A stretch of DNA of 64,000 nt from Mesorhabditis belari (taxonomy: Eukaryota > Nematoda > Chromadorea > Rhabditida > Rhabditidae). Below are positions 36,901 through 47,736 of this stretch, in pieces. Each line of letters starts with the position of its first letter. Positions within the stretch are counted from its first letter, which is position 1. The stretch covers positions 3,407,501 through 3,471,500 of the forward strand of contig CAUEEP010000742.1 in assembly GCA_958450365.1 (NCBI GenBank). The letters are read 5' to 3'. The notes below the pieces were generated by a model. That model was not told the DNA's origin. It was given only the letters and a program-made list of their open reading frames with translations, and made no database searches. Made by a program: the position numbers and the translations under genes.

Positions 36901-39900
36901 CGGGTAGGCAACCCAGGTGCACAGACAAATACAGACTGCCTTGACAATTACTCGATAAATTACTATGCCAAAGGCATGACAGATGATAAAGTTATAAATG
37001 TCAATCGCAGGAGAAAATCATTTAGTTACAGACAATTTTGCTTCCCGATTATTTATTTTTTGATTATTAGCTTATTATTATTTTTCTTATTACATTCGTA
37101 TTTCCTACACTTTCAAAACAAAAGTTATAATTTGCAGATGGGACGAACATCAGAAGCCAAAAAGTCTAGAAGTGCCAACTTGGAACATGGACGCCAAACG
37201 AATCAAAACAACATGCACGGATTACGAAGTGGGAAAGTTCTTGCAAATCCTGTGCAATCAAAAGAAGAAAGCTCATCGCGATCCGCAGACAATCAAAAAA
37301 AAAAAGAATTCGACAGGAAAGCACATTTGAAAGGAGCACTGGAGGCAAGGATTCTGAAAAATAATGAAAAGAGCCGAGCAAAATCGTCAAAACCCGTCTA
37401 TGTGGCAAAAGCAAAGCCAACAGATAATGATTCTGTTGCTTCAACCTCACATCTTCCAACCAAATCACCGACTCCTCCAACTCCAGAAGCTCTGCTCGGT
37501 ATGAAAAAAAAGTGCCAATCTATCAAATAAAGGACTATTATCTGTAAACCATTTTCTTCAGTCAAACCAAGGGATAACCATTGGCTCACAGCAAACTATC
37601 GAAAAGGCCAAGAAGACTCTGGACCAGTTTGTCAGATATGAAATAGTTCTCAAGAAGGAGTAAGATTGGAAGCTATGTTGAAAGCTGTTGAAAAGGTCGA
37701 GTTATTTCATCCATTTCATTCCTAATCTGCGAAAAATCGTGCTCGTCTCGCAAGTGTCTTCCATTACAAGTTTGGGAAGGTTCAGATTCCTACGACTCGC
37801 TGAAGGAAAAGAGGATTTGGAAAAACTTTGAGACTTTGGTGCAAGCCGGATATATGGTTTTTCTCGGTGGAGATCTATCTTTCTTGAACACCAATTTTGG
37901 TCTTTCCTGTGCGATGATGTTTGGATGTTTATGGTGCAACAAGAGGTTTGACAAAAAACCATCCGCTGATAAGGATTCAATTGATTTTCAACAATATGCT
38001 GATCGGGTGACCCTTCGGTGGAAGCGATGATTTCAAAAAGTAAAAGGTCTGCAGGCAAAAAAGAAAATCTATTAAATGTTTCTTGAAGTTTGGTAATTCC
38101 CCAATACTTCATGCAAAAATCAAGATTGGAAACCAACTTTTTGAACAATTGATGAAACTCGAAGGGTCCTCTCAGACTTTCCAAGATGTTTGTCGAAAAT
38201 GGAAATTGGATGTGAATCGGAAGAGTGATGGGATTATCTATGCTCGTTTCAACGGAAACGATAGAAAGAATCTCTGTCGATCCTCAGTGATTTCCGGATT
38301 TCGCAGTCGTTTCTTCCTCCCGTTCCTATCAAGTAGTCATTTCTGTATTACGTGAGTTCAACAAATGGTCTCAAATGGTTTCAACCACTAAAAGTGTTCT
38401 TTCGGATAAAGAAATAAAAGATTTGGCTTGCAAAGGCAAACATTCAAAAGCAGAAACTGCTGCCAAACAGCGATTCTTTGCGATGAACTAGAAAAAAGTT
38501 GGTGGTTTTGGACAAAGTGTACTGGTCCATGCTCTACTCTTCCATCTTGGCCCATTTGTCCATGAGCATAAATTCATCGGAAATGCATCCGAAGAGGGCA
38601 TTGAGGCAGTTCACAGCAGGCTAGAATCTGAATTTGCTCGAAACAAGAGAGGACCACCAGAAGAGCGACTAATGAGCTCGCTCAAGTGGCTCGGTTATGT
38701 TGTTCTCCTCAATGATGATGGAAATATGACATCTTAATTTCCTCCTTTTTGCTTAATGTTCAATTGTGATTCTTTTTCTTGTCTAATTCATGCTTATAAA
38801 TAGAATAAATTTTTTCTAGACTATACCAGATCTGCAAGTACCGCAGAACCAGAAAAAAACTGCATTCCAGATTATAAAATCGGAGAAAACTAATAAAAAG
38901 TCAAATTTTATGGGAAATTCTTTCCGCCATGTTTAAACACATAAAAATGCTTTCGAATGATATATAACACTTGATGATTTGACACAAAAGAAAAATTTTA
39001 CCAACATCAAAGGTGCGCGCGGGCCATATAACCGCGCACTTCTAAAAAACCTAGGTTTCAGAGCTCGCGTTTCCATTGACCAAAAAACAAAATTTTAAAA
39101 AAATTCCCGACTAACTTTTTGCGTGGAATTCGGAAATTTGCTTTTTGAGCCTAGTTTATCAGCTAGATTTTCGTGAAAAAAAATTATTTTGACTTTTCGG
39201 CGCAGAATATTCAAAAAAAATTTCATGGGAAAATAGAATTCCACAAAAACTCAATTCAGTATTCTAAAAGAGCGTGAAAAGAGCTATTGAATGACATATA
39301 ACACTTTATGGTTCGATGAAATATGAAATTTCACTAACATCAAAGTCGCCGCCTTTAATTCTGAAATTTTGGATGATGCTTTTCGGATCATTTTATTTTT
39401 CCGTTCATTTTTGGGCCTAACTTAAAATTTGTAGTGTTCGGATTTTTGATTTAAAGAAAAAAAAAATTTACACAGGGGTGTAATCGATGTGCTTTGCCTT
39501 CTTTTCGTTAGCAAGTTCTTTTTCTTCTGTTTTTTGAACGTTTAGATTAATGGCAATGAAAATTTTGATCTAAATTTTGCATTTCATGAAGCTAGATGAA
39601 CTTAAAAACATTCAGACATGGTAGCTCTTCCCGATTTCGCGGCTGGTGCAATGGAGAACTGGGGACTCATCACATATCGGTGAGAAAAAAAATGAAAACA
39701 GTAAAAGAGTAAAAGTATTAGAGTATTGTAGAGGCATTTGTAGAGGACATTTGTAGCATCTAAAAGCTTTACTTACTACGTTACCGTATCTTGAAAATCT
39801 GTCGATGAGTGACTCATCTAGAGAAAACTCTCTACTCTATGATGCATCTCTCTACAAACCTGAGCAAAAGCAACGTGTGGCTGTTGTTGTGGCTCATGAG

Positions 39901-42900
39901 TTAGCTCATCAGGTAACATTACTAAATTTTCTGTCATAATGAAAAGTCACTTTAGTGGTTTGGCAATTTGGTGACAATGAAATGGTGGTCAGACTTGTGG
40001 CTGAATGAGGGTTTTGCGGCATTTGTCGAGTATCTAGGCACCGATTTCATCAGCGATGGGAAATTCAGAATGGTTTGTTTTTTTGAAGAGATAGTCTTTC
40101 ATTAAAACAAACTTTAGAATGAGACTTTTTTGATGGATGGTCAAGAGTCAGCGTTTCGTGAGGATGCTTTACCCACCTCACATCCACTTTCATTCAAAAT
40201 CGATCGAGCCTCCGAAGTTGAGGAAGCTTTTGATGGGATCACGTATGAAAAGGTGATTGAAAAAGGAATTAAATATCAAAAATTCATGTTTAGATTCAAA
40301 TCTATAAGCTATAATCGATAAAATTCAAATCTAAACAAATTTTTTGAATCTAGAATGGGTTGGTGAATTGAAAAATTGCCGGCTATTGTCATATGTGACA
40401 GTTTGAGCACTTTCTACAAAAGAAATCCATTTTGGTGTCAATGGAAAAGTTGTAGAGAATCAAAAATCAAGCTTATATCCAAATTTTCAGAACGATTCAA
40501 AAACTGTTTTTCAAGAAATGGGAAATTTACGGATGTTTCACAAAACTTGCATTTTAAGCGAAACTACTAAGTGTATCTTTTTGGAAATTTGGATATAAGT
40601 CTGATTTTTGATTCTCTACAACTTTTCTATTGACACCAAAATGGGTTTCTTTTGAAGAAAGTGCTCAAACGTCCTCTAGGGACATCTCCAGTCCTCCATT
40701 TTTGAGTCTCACACTTGTCTCACACACAAACCAAAATCCTACTACGAAAGAAGAATCCGCAAATTGCCTGTAAAATGGGCAGAAGTCGTCAATAATAATG
40801 GAAATTATTTGGAATGAATTGATGGTTTTATGTTGAATAAATTTTAGTTCAAAGTCCCGCAGTTTTCAATTCACCAATCCAATAGAAAGTTGTCAATGAA
40901 TTTATATCAAATTCTAGGGTTCATCCGTCATCTCAATGATTCGAAACACATTAGGAGCTTCAGTTTTTGATTCAGCAATCAAGGTTTCATTAATTTCTTT
41001 AGAAAACCTTTGTTTTTTTTAGAGTTACTTGAAAAAATTCTCATACGATAATGCGGAAGCGAGTGATCTTTTTGAAGCACTTAATGACTTCGTTACACCA
41101 AAGACAATCGGTTTGTTGAGAAAGTTGAATTGAATTTGGATTGAAAACCGATTATTTCACCGACTTTAACTCCTTAGGAGTACTGTAGCTAAGGTGTAAA
41201 AAGAAATATAGCTTACGGTATCAGGTCCTGATGGAAAACGTTTGAATGTGAAGAATTTGGCGAAACAGTGGACTGAGCAAGTAAATGATTTCAAGAATTT
41301 CGAATTTTTTTCATTTTTAGATGGGTTATCCAGTGTTGACGATGAAGCGTGAGAATGATCGAATGGTTCGAATCGATCAATCACGATTCAAATTAAGCAA
41401 TGCACTTGATCAAGAGAAGTACAGCAAACCGGAATTCGGGTGAGCTTCGGAGCTAAATGGTGGAAAATCGGGGCGACGATATTTTGGCCAAAAGTTTTTA
41501 CCAAAAAAAGCTATTATTCTAATTATTTTCACATTAATTTTAGAGCATTGTATGGGCTACATTTTGACATATAATCCTGCTAAATGTCTTTTTGAATTGA
41601 ACAAAATAAAAACGTTTGACCCGTCGCAACGACCAGAAAGCCTCCTCGGGTCAAGGCGACGGTTCAAACGTATTTTTCTCGTTCATCCACAGGAGATTTT
41701 GCTATTTATTACATGTCAAAATATAGCCCATAAGATGCTCTATATAATGCAAAAACAAGTAAATCAATGCAAAAATTATTGGCCAAAATATTGTCGCCCC
41801 AAACGGTGCCGAGGATCTTTCCAGTGGGGAGGGAAGTAGTTTTTTTTGGCCTACTTTCAGCTGATTTTTAGACATCTTCCACTTGTCAGAACAGAGAGTT
41901 TTAAAAAGATTTAGATAGCTTAGAACGTTAGCTTTCAGAAAATATTTGTTTTATCAAAAGTTATTAAGAAAAATTTATATAAAATCGGGTTGCAAGTTGA
42001 CCAAAAAAGTTACCCCTACCCTCGCTAACCGGAAAGATTCCGCACGCGATTTTGCCTCGAATTTCCCATGTCTTGTGCTCAAAAAAAGCTAACGTAATTC
42101 CCTAGAGTTTACTAGAGAAATTATCGTAAAATATTCTCAATTTTTAGTTTCCAATGGGATGTTCCCGTTTGGTATAGTCGGGGTGGAGATGACGAGAATC
42201 AAATTCATTTCGCCTGGCTACCAAGAGGTCAGTTTAACTCAAAAAAAAAGCTTACCGTAAATACTGTAATAGTACCCCATCCCCCTCGTACAGTCGCGTA
42301 GTCGCAGAAGGTTTTTAGTATTTCATTTTTTTCAAAGCGCCCGTACTTTCAAAAAATGCGTCTTTGGTATCAAAAAATAGCTGAAATTCAGGGCTATTTT
42401 TTGATACCTAAGCGCGCATTGTAGCATAAACCAGCATCGAGAAAAACCTCGTTCAAAGCTAGACTACGCAACACTTCGCACCGTCATTATGAGGGTGGGG
42501 TACTAGTACAGTATTTACGGTAAGTAACATCAAAAATTACTCGAAAAACTGAATCAACGATTTCTAAAGTCAAAAACGAAACCTTCAGATTCAAATCTGA
42601 TCCTTGGTGCGCCAAAAAATGTGGTCCCAATTCTCAACTACGAATCCCGGGGCTTCTACCGAGTGAACTACGATGGAGAGCTTTGGAATGACATCATCAC
42701 GCAACTCGTTCAGAATCCAATGGTAACGAAAAGAAATGATTTTCATTGCATATTCGATTTTAACAAACTCGGAGAACAATTCACTAACTTTAGGTATATT
42801 CAACGAAATCTCGGACTCGTCTCATCTCGGACGCTTTTGCCGCCGCTGAGGCTGGAATGATCGACTATCGGGTAAATAGAAAGCCAAGAATTAGCTCTAA

Positions 42901-45798
42901 TAAACCTTAAGAAATTTAAAATTTAAAAGGGAAATTCAGGTGCCATTCAATCTGACGAATTACCTCCAAAAAGAGACCGAATTTCTCCCGTGGGATATGG
43001 GAATCGATTCGATTAAGAAAATCGCTAACTATTATGGATCAGAGCCGGAGATTAAGTATTTGAGGGTGAGTGGAATCTTGTGAAAACTTCAAATTTCTCA
43101 CTGATCTATTGAAATTCAAACATTTCATTCCAGATTTTTCTCCGAAATCTTCTCAAAACTCAATACGAGAAATCATCGATTGAACATGTTTCAGCTACGT
43201 ATTTGAACGATGATCGCTTCTTTGAGAAGTGAGTTGTTTCAACTTTTTGAAATAAAAACCAATTCTTGATAAGCTTAGATCATTAGTTAGTTTGCGGTGC
43301 GACCCGCTTTAACCTTATCATCGAGGATGTTACTGCTTCAGAATAGCCAGCGAGGATGTTACTGCTTCGTTACTGCTTCAGAATAGCCAGCGAGGATGTT
43401 ACTGCTTCGTTACTGCTTCAGAATGCCGGCGAGGAACTCTTCGTTACTGCTTCGTTACTGCTTCAGAATAGCCAGCGAGGATGTTACTGCTTCGTTACTG
43501 CTTCAGAATAGCCAGCGAGGATGTTACTGCTTCGTTACTGCTTCAGAATAGCCGGCGAGGATGTTACTGCTTCGTTACTGCTTCGTTACTGCTTCAGAAT
43601 AGCCAGCGAGGATGTTACTGCTTCGTTACTGCTTCGTTACTGCTTCAGAATAGCCGAATTGCACAAAAGGTTAAAAAGGGTTTCCCCAAAAGCGCCATTA
43701 ACGTAACAAGGACACATAGCATCCAACAATAGATTAATACTCTTGAGAAGAGTACGGATCGGATTGATACTACGTCGATGGTGACACAAATGTTAGTAAA
43801 ATAGTCTCTCTACAATGTTAAACCAGTTATCTAAACAGGATTTAAAACCTGAAGGGTAGCATAAAGTAAAGTGAATTTATAACGTTACTGTTTATTAGTA
43901 CAGAACCGAAATGCAACAATACCTATTACAAACACAGCATGTGCATCAAAAATGAAACAACAAAGTCCCCCAAGAGGGAAGGCAAAAAACCCCAGACCAA
44001 AAAAAAATAATTTCGGGAAGGGAGAAAAGGGCGAAAAATGCGACGCGAATAATTGCAAAATAGCAACGCAAATAGGAAGGAAACGGACGCGACCAGTTCT
44101 AGTGATCATTAGTTAAAGAAGAGTTGTGTTTATCAGCTGTCAGCTCTATCAATTTTAGCCAACTCGAATCACGTGTGATCGCTTTCACATGTGCGGCAAG
44201 GGATCCGGAATGTCTGGAAAAATTCGTTTCTCATTTCAAAAAAGAATTCATCGAAAAATGTCAAGATTCTCAAGTGATGGCCAGCAAATGCAGCAAGTGG
44301 GTTTTTGTTTTAAATTCAATAACCGAAATCAATGTAAACCCTTTCCTTTCAGAGTCTCCGTTCCCCTCCGTTCAGCGATTTATTGTGAAGGAGTGAGTGC
44401 TGGGGATCGAGCCGTTTGGAGTCAAGTTTTTGATGCTTATCAACGGGAAAGCAATCAGGTATAGCAAAATACCTAGATACATAACTAGATACTTAGCATT
44501 AACATAGCTTTATCATAGCTTTAGCTTAAATTTCCTTCAATCACTCTCTTTAAGGTTGAGAAGACTTCACTCCTTTACGCGTTGTCCTGTAGTCGAGATG
44601 TTGACATTCTGAAAGAGTAAGTGAATCGAATTAAGTACAATAATCGCTTGATATATAGATTTTTTTTCTCCAAAGATTTGGTTCCTTTTCGCTACAGATT
44701 TCCTTCCTTTTCCCCTGCAGGTTTTCTTCCTTTTCTCTACAGATTTGGTTCCTTTTCTCTACAGATTTGGTTCCTTTTCTCTACAGATTTCCTTCCTTTT
44801 CTCTACAGATTTAGTTCCTTTTCTCTACAGATTTGGTTCCTTTTCTCTACAGATTTTTCCTTTTCTCTGCAGATTTGGTTCCATTTCTCTACAGATTTCC
44901 TTCCTTTTCTCTACAGATTTCCTTCCTTTTCTCCTAAGATTTGGTTCTCTTCAAGAATTTGATAAATTTCAACTTTTAGACTCCTTTCCCATGCCTTAAA
45001 CTGGCCATTAAACGTCGTCCGGCTTCAAGATGTGGACTCGGTCTTTCAATATGTTTCCAGCAATCCGACTGGCCGAGAATTCATCTTTGAATATCTTCTT
45101 GATAAATGGGATGATATCTATGCAAGGTTTGAGATATTTTAAGCTAAGCATTTGTTATTTCTAGCCTCAAAACCGATCCAGCCACCATTCGCCGAGTGCT
45201 CAAGTATTGCGCGAGTCCGATCAGAAATCAACGACAAATCAAACAGGTGAAAGTTGCGAGTTGAAAAAGTTACTGAATTCGTTAACTTACAAAGGCTACG
45301 GTATTAAATTGATATTTCAGTTATTCTCTGAATTTCAGTTAACAAGTGCTGAACTTGTTAAGCAAGTGCTGAACTTGTAAAGCAGTGCTAAACTTGTAAA
45401 GCAAGTGCTGAACTTGTTAAGCAAGGGCTGAACTTGTTAAGCAAGGGCTGAACTTGTCAGGCAAGGGCTGAACTTGTCAGTCAAGTGCTGGACTTGTCAG
45501 TCAAGTGCTGAACTTGTTAAGCACTCTTAAGTTATGGCGGTTAAGTTATCTTGGATAATTGACAAGTATTGCTCAGTCCTAGAACTCAGAGTATATCTAG
45601 GACCTAGAAAAGATTTGAAATGAAGCGAAAATTAAAAAAAACCTTCAGTTGGAAACGTTCCAACGAAGTCTGAAGACAGACATCGGAAAACATTCATTCG
45701 ACGAGTCGATCGCGATTGGGAAACAAAAAGTGGCATGGATCGCGAAAAATTACGATTCCCTTACGAATTTCTTTAAGGAACAGACGGTTAACTTGTAA
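30995..45798 (+). CDS. Membrane M1 aminopeptidase (aminopeptidase N-like)
   Basis: A type II membrane zinc exopeptidase that removes N-terminal residues from extracellular peptides. Exons: 30995-31152, 32116-32145, 32261-32372, 33290-33442, 33487-33594, 33676-33755, 33880-33955, 35341-35417, 35496-35616, 35726-35846, 39616-39679, 39822-39912, 39956-40072, 40118-40252, 40918-40983, 41023-41110, 41225-41280, 41321-41439, 42148-42227, 42589-42722, 42794-42871, 42940-43065, 43134-43228, 44159-44296, 44353-44458, 44555-44616, 44980-45126, 45165-45246, 45649-45798. Phases agree, giving 989 aa. Residues about 23-45 are the membrane anchor. The exopeptidase motif GAMEN, zinc site HELAHQWFGN with [10 protein letters not shown] 18 residues on, and the catalytic-tyrosine segment GITYEKG are all intact, so it should be active. 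A TTCAG lies directly before the ATG. Confidence 0.95.
31374..31675. mobile_element. MITE family A copy
   Basis: Full copy, starting TACCGTAAATACTGTAATCG and ending CAGTATTTACGGTA, in intron 1 of the aminopeptidase gene. A second composite piece with the GAGCGGTTGC module (inverted) and the right half of family A follows at about 31740-32026. Confidence 0.85.
32783..33013. mobile_element. Family C foldback MITE
   Basis: Arms GGGTTAGGCTAATTTCGGC and complement at GGAAACTAGCCTAACCC. Flanks share CCGATTT, a 7-bp target duplication. In the intron before exon 4 of the aminopeptidase gene. Confidence 0.8.
34000..34352. mobile_element. MITE family E (TACCGTATTTACTCTATTAG ends)
   Basis: The left end is TACCGTATTTACTCTATTAG followed by TGGGGTC; the right end is the complement (GACCCCACTAATAGAGTAAATACGGTA). 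The motif GACCCCACTATTAGAGAG is tandemly repeated near the right end. It lies in aminopeptidase intron 7. Confidence 0.8.
35001..35072 (+). tRNA. tRNA-Glu (anticodon CTC)
   Basis: The 72-base cloverleaf is complete: acceptor TCCGTTG pairs with CAACGGA; the D-arm contains GTCTAGTGGTTAGGA; the anticodon stem TATGG/CCATA has loop CTCTCAC with anticodon CTC; the T-arm is CCGGGTTCGATTCCCGG. A T-run after TGATCTTTTGG serves as RNA polymerase III terminator. It lies inside aminopeptidase intron 7, same strand. The closing bases before it include no obvious transposon. Confidence 0.97.
35935..36090. repeat. 17-bp tandem array
   Basis: About eight copies of AGTAGAGTTCGTAAAGC or AGTAGACTTCGTAAAGC in aminopeptidase intron 10, just before the transposon. 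Confidence 0.9.
36116..39450 (+). mobile_element. 3.3-kb DNA transposon with ~700-bp inverted repeats and TTAA target duplication (Kolobok-like)
   Basis: The element starts ATCAAAAATCCGAACACTAC and ends with the complement, flanked on both sides by TTAA (36112-36115 and 39451-39454). The inverted repeats run about 36116-36825 and 38802-39450; the left one has about 60 extra bases around GCTATATAGCTATAATTC. A TTAA duplication fits Kolobok or piggyBac-type elements; the internal protein with CLWC and histidine/glutamate motifs favours Kolobok-like, but this is inference. It sits in aminopeptidase intron 10 in the sense direction. Confidence 0.8.
37138..38736 (+). pseudogene. Broken or multi-exon transposase of the TTAA element
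   Basis: Several open segments on the plus strand look like pieces of one protein. 37138-37530 begins [18 protein letters not shown], a basic N-terminus. About 37836-38030 contains [12 protein letters not shown] followed by [10 protein letters not shown], with a possible catalytic aspartate and a CxxC pair. 38083-38350 contains [19 protein letters not shown]. The last segment, about 38490-38736, contains [18 protein letters not shown] and [18 protein letters not shown], with histidines and a likely catalytic glutamate, ending GNMTS-stop. Possible introns exist (for example after TTTGCAG at 37131-37137), but I could not join all pieces without frame breaks. It may be an active multi-exon gene or a decayed one. 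Confidence 0.6.
40395..40690. mobile_element. Foldback repeat in aminopeptidase intron 14
   Basis: Arms with GAGCACTTTCTACAAAAG (left) and TTTGAAGAAAGTGCTC (right), including paired GTTGTAGAGAATCAAAAATC and GATTTTTGATTCTCTACAAC. No coding capacity. Confidence 0.75.
41462..41805. mobile_element. Foldback repeat in aminopeptidase intron 18
   Basis: Left arm starts GGGGCGACGATATTTTGGCC; right arm ends GGCCAAAATATTGTCGCCCC. The interior also pairs (GGGCTACATTTTGACAT with ATGTCAAAATATAGCCC). Confidence 0.8.
42253..42524. mobile_element. MITE family A copy
   Basis: A complete copy of about 270 bp with TACCGTAAATACTGTAATAG and complementary end, in aminopeptidase intron 19. Confidence 0.9.
43320..43660. 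repeat. Tandem array GTTACTGCTTCAGAATAGCC
   Basis: A composite array of GTTACTGCTTC and AGAATAGCCAGCGAGGAT units in aminopeptidase intron 23. The rest of the intron, 43660-44158, has nothing I can name. Confidence 0.9.
44665..44945. repeat. 22-bp array whose unit resembles a 3' splice site
   Basis: About twelve copies of TTCCTTTTCTCTACAGATTT (with GG or CC after) in aminopeptidase intron 26, ending 35 bases before the true acceptor AACTTTTAG at 44979. Each unit contains a polypyrimidine run and CTACAG. Confidence 0.95.
45345..45525. repeat. About 21-bp array GCAAGTGCTGAACTTGTTAA
   Basis: Eight or nine copies in aminopeptidase intron 28. The unit is itself partly palindromic (AAGT...ACTT). 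Confidence 0.9.
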
Positions 45799-46892
45799 AA
45801 ATAAAGAAATAAATCATGAAAAAGGTTGATTTTTTAAAATTAAAACTAGTAAAGGGTTCAATTTTTTCCTCGTCTCCTTTAAAACTGCATATTTTCCCCT
45901 CGTTTCTAGGCTACTATATGATAATTTATTTTTTAGGTACCATTGAACTGTGTTTTCTAAAAGATGTGCTTGAAAAGCTCCCTTAATATGTTTATTTTTT
46001 AAAGTTTAAGTCTCAAGTCCGGCTGAGGAATGGCCTAAAGTCTAAAGCTTGAAGGAATAGTCTGAAGTCTCACCAGCCGAATTACAATAGCTTCTTTAGC
46101 ATCAATAGCTTCTTTAGCTTCAATAGCTTCTTTAGCTTCTTTAGCTTCTTTAGCTTCTTTAGCTTCTTTAGCATCAATAGCTTCTTTAGCATCAATAGCT
46201 TCTTTAGCTTCAATAGCTTCTTTAGCATCAATAGCTTCTTTATAGCTTCTTTAGCATCAATAGCTTCAATAGCTTCTTTAGCTTCAATAGCTTCAATAGC
46301 TTCTTTAGCTTCTTTAGCTTCTTCAGCTTCTTTAGCTTCTTCAGCTTCTTTAGCTTCTTTAGCTTCAATAGCTTTTTCTTAAGCGCATCTTTTAGAAAAA
46401 TCTTTTCATCAGCATCAAGAACAGTTTGATTTCCCTATCGAATGTCTAAAATGTGCCAAAAACTACCGTAATCTTTTCATTGAAGTGGGCACATTTTAGA
46501 GAAGAAAAACCCCTCAAATTTCCTTTACCATATCAACGAATTGTGATCGATATTGTACATATCAAATGCAAAATTTTTCCATTCATTGCTCCAAGAATGG
46601 TTTCACTTTGCTTTTTTTTTAAAACTTCTAAATATACACACAAAGTCTTCGTGATTTTTTTCCCATTTTCAGATAAACCATTTTTTTTTTCGTAAACATT
46701 TGCCACTTCTTTTTTCGGCTTTTTTCGGCTTCACTTCTTTTTTTTTTTTACCCCTCTTCTCTACACTTTGTGATTTGTGATTTCTGCCATGATTTCAAAG
46801 TACACAAAAAAGATTGCTGTACGTGAAATAAATAAAATGAGTGAATTTGTGCCAAAAACTTGCTCAATCGCCATTGAAAATACAGAAATGAG

Positions 46893-47295
46893 GGGAGTGG
46901 AACAAATGCGACCTTTTTTTTGCGCAACTGGACATTTGCGCACCTTTTTTTTTGCTGGAAAAGGCCTTAGGCAAGGCCGTAGAGCTTCGAAAATATTTCC
47001 ATATAAGGGAATCCTATGCGTAGATTCCGAATCTCGACAAATCAGACCTCGCTGACACGTCAAATTTGGGCTAAAAGGCAAAAGCTGCGGAAAAGCGTTG
47101 AGTTGTGTAGTTTTTGCCTTTAGCCCAAATTTGACGTATCAGCGAGGTCTGATTTGTCGAAATTCGGAATCTACGCATACGATTCCCTTCTATGAAAACA
47201 TTTTTGAAGCTCTACGACCTTTCCTAAGGCCTTTTCCACCAAAAAAAAAGGTGCGCAAATGTCCAGGTGCGCAAAAAAAGGTCGCATTTGTCCCA
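46893..47295. mobile_element. Family F foldback element
   Basis: Begins GGGAGTGGAACAAATGCGAC and ends GTCGCATTTGTCCCA. Inner arms pair around GGCCTTAGGCAAGG and TCTGATTTGTCGA. Both sides carry the same 28-base direct duplication (46865-46892 and 47294-47321). Confidence 0.75.
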
Positions 47296-47485
47296 ATCGC
47301 CATTGAAAATACAGAAATGAGAGAAAAATTTGGGTTTTTGTAAATCACAGCACTGCAGGGACAGATTAATTTTTTTTTTGTTATTCCGAAAAGTCAAAAG
47401 CTCTTTGAGTGCTCAAATTCGGATTCTACATCCCTATTTGCATTTGTTATCAGCTACTTTAATTTTATTACAATTTCCGAGGTGC

Positions 47486-47736
47486 AGGGTAGGCTAATTT
47501 CCGCAATTTCATTTGCGCAACTAGATCGTTTGCGCAATTCGCCATAACTTTCTTCTAAGTAAGCCAATCTTTATGGTTTTGGTTTCATTTTGTATATCTC
47601 AATAAGTGTAACAAAATGACACCAATACCATAAAGATTGGTCGACTTAGAAGAAAGTTCTGGCGAGTTGCGCAAAAGACCTAGTTGCACAAATGACCCAG
47701 TTGCGCAAAAAATTTGGCGCAAAGTAGCCTATCCCC
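47486..47736. mobile_element. Family C foldback MITE with 7-bp target duplication
   Basis: Begins AGGGTAGGCTAATTTCCGC and ends GTAGCCTATCCCC. GAGGTGC is present on both sides (47479-47485 and 47737-47743). Confidence 0.85.
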
